The notes under the pieces: generated by a model | Databases searched by the model: none | Told to the model about the DNA's origin: nothing | Seen by the model: only the letters and a program-made list of their open reading frames with translations | Shown: in pieces, positions 5,857 to 6,025 of the stretch | Layout: the number at the start of each line of letters is the position of its first letter | How positions within the stretch are numbered: position 1 is the first letter of the stretch | Translations under genes and position numbers: made by a program | Assembly: GCA_964346585.1 (NCBI GenBank) | Contig: CAYFVQ010000317.1 | Coordinates: 1 to 6,025, forward strand | Reading direction: 5' to 3' | DNA from: SOIA01 sp964346585 | GTDB lineage: Bacteria; Acidobacteriota; Aminicenantia; Aminicenantales; Aminicenantaceae | DNA: 6,025 bases

Positions 5857-6025
5857 ATGGGAGAAGAAAAGCAAAAGATCCAGCTCGAAGAAATCTTTGT
5901 AAAATACAAGCCTATTGTCACTTTTCGGGTGAAAAAATCATTGGGAGCGTTTAATCCAGATAGTGAAGATGTGGCGAACGAAATCATCACCAACGTCATC
6001 GAAAAAATAAAAAAAGGGGAGTTCA
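5857..6025 (+). CDS. ECF-type sigma-70 family RNA polymerase sigma factor, 5' part only
   Basis: The gene runs off the window, leaving 56 codons from ATG 5857, or 60 from ATG 5845. The visible part looks like sigma region 2 of an ECF or sigma-70-like factor: EEIFVKYKPIVTFRVKK followed by FNPDSEDVANEI and TNVIEKIKKGEF. The acidic DSEDVANEI segment matches the place where ECF factors carry the D-x-EDV-x-QE-type motif of region 2.2, which contacts the beta' subunit. Region 4 is outside the window, so neither the class nor an anti-sigma partner can be judged. I prefer ATG 5857, because ATG 5845 lies within the -10 box of the only good promoter. Neither ATG has a convincing Shine-Dalgarno. The gene is divergent from the HD-GYP gene with about 107 bp between start codons. 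Confidence 0.72.
   Translation, partial: MGEEKQKIQLEEIFVKYKPIVTFRVKKSLGAFNPDSEDVANEIITNVIEKIKKGEF

Noticed and set aside
5405..5954. Long plus-strand open frames (up to 169 codons) opposite the HD-GYP gene and its upstream region
   Set aside because: They are antisense to a well-supported HD-GYP coding region, run into the sigma factor gene in another frame, and resemble no known protein.

Overview
This is a bacterial chromosomal window holding three complete protein genes and the start of a fourth. No rRNA, tRNA, CRISPR array or recognisable insertion sequence is visible. I cannot name the species. The gene set (a lysine-rich FtsK, a fused LutB/LutA-type iron-sulfur protein, an HD-GYP phosphodiesterase and an ECF-type sigma factor) suggests a Gram-negative-like or deep-branching, probably anaerobic, environmental bacterium. 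An uncultured lineage such as Aminicenantota or a deltaproteobacterial group would fit, but that is a weak inference.

Layout. Positions 1-124 are a GC-rich segment of unknown nature. Positions 113-209 hold a small intergenic repeat: two direct copies of GGGACTGTCCC followed by T-runs, bracketed by a 7-bp inverted repeat. An extended -10 promoter box lies 7 nt before the ATG of ftsK (253-2568, +). The ftsK stop codon abuts the GTG start of a 708-residue LUD/4Fe-4S/CCG protein (2569-4695, +), so the two form a tight operon. This operon converges on an HD-GYP gene (4757-5749, -) with only 61 bp between stop codons. A terminator-like hairpin for the plus-strand operon lies inside the 3' end of the HD-GYP gene. 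The HD-GYP gene is divergent from a sigma-70-family gene (5857 to the window end, +), and they share a short AT-rich control region.

How the genes relate. FtsK moves chromosome-terminus DNA through the closing septum. The LUD protein is an electron-transfer subunit of the lactate-oxidation (Lut/Lld) type, and no lactate permease, LutC or dehydrogenase is in the window. HD-GYP proteins degrade cyclic di-GMP, and the divergent sigma factor may be co-regulated with it. The operon of a division motor with a metabolic iron-sulfur protein has no obvious functional logic and may reflect genome compaction. I did not find strong evidence for a wholly new system. The points most worth a second look are the probable leaderless promoters, the variant cysteine motifs of the fused iron-sulfur protein and the upstream repeat element.
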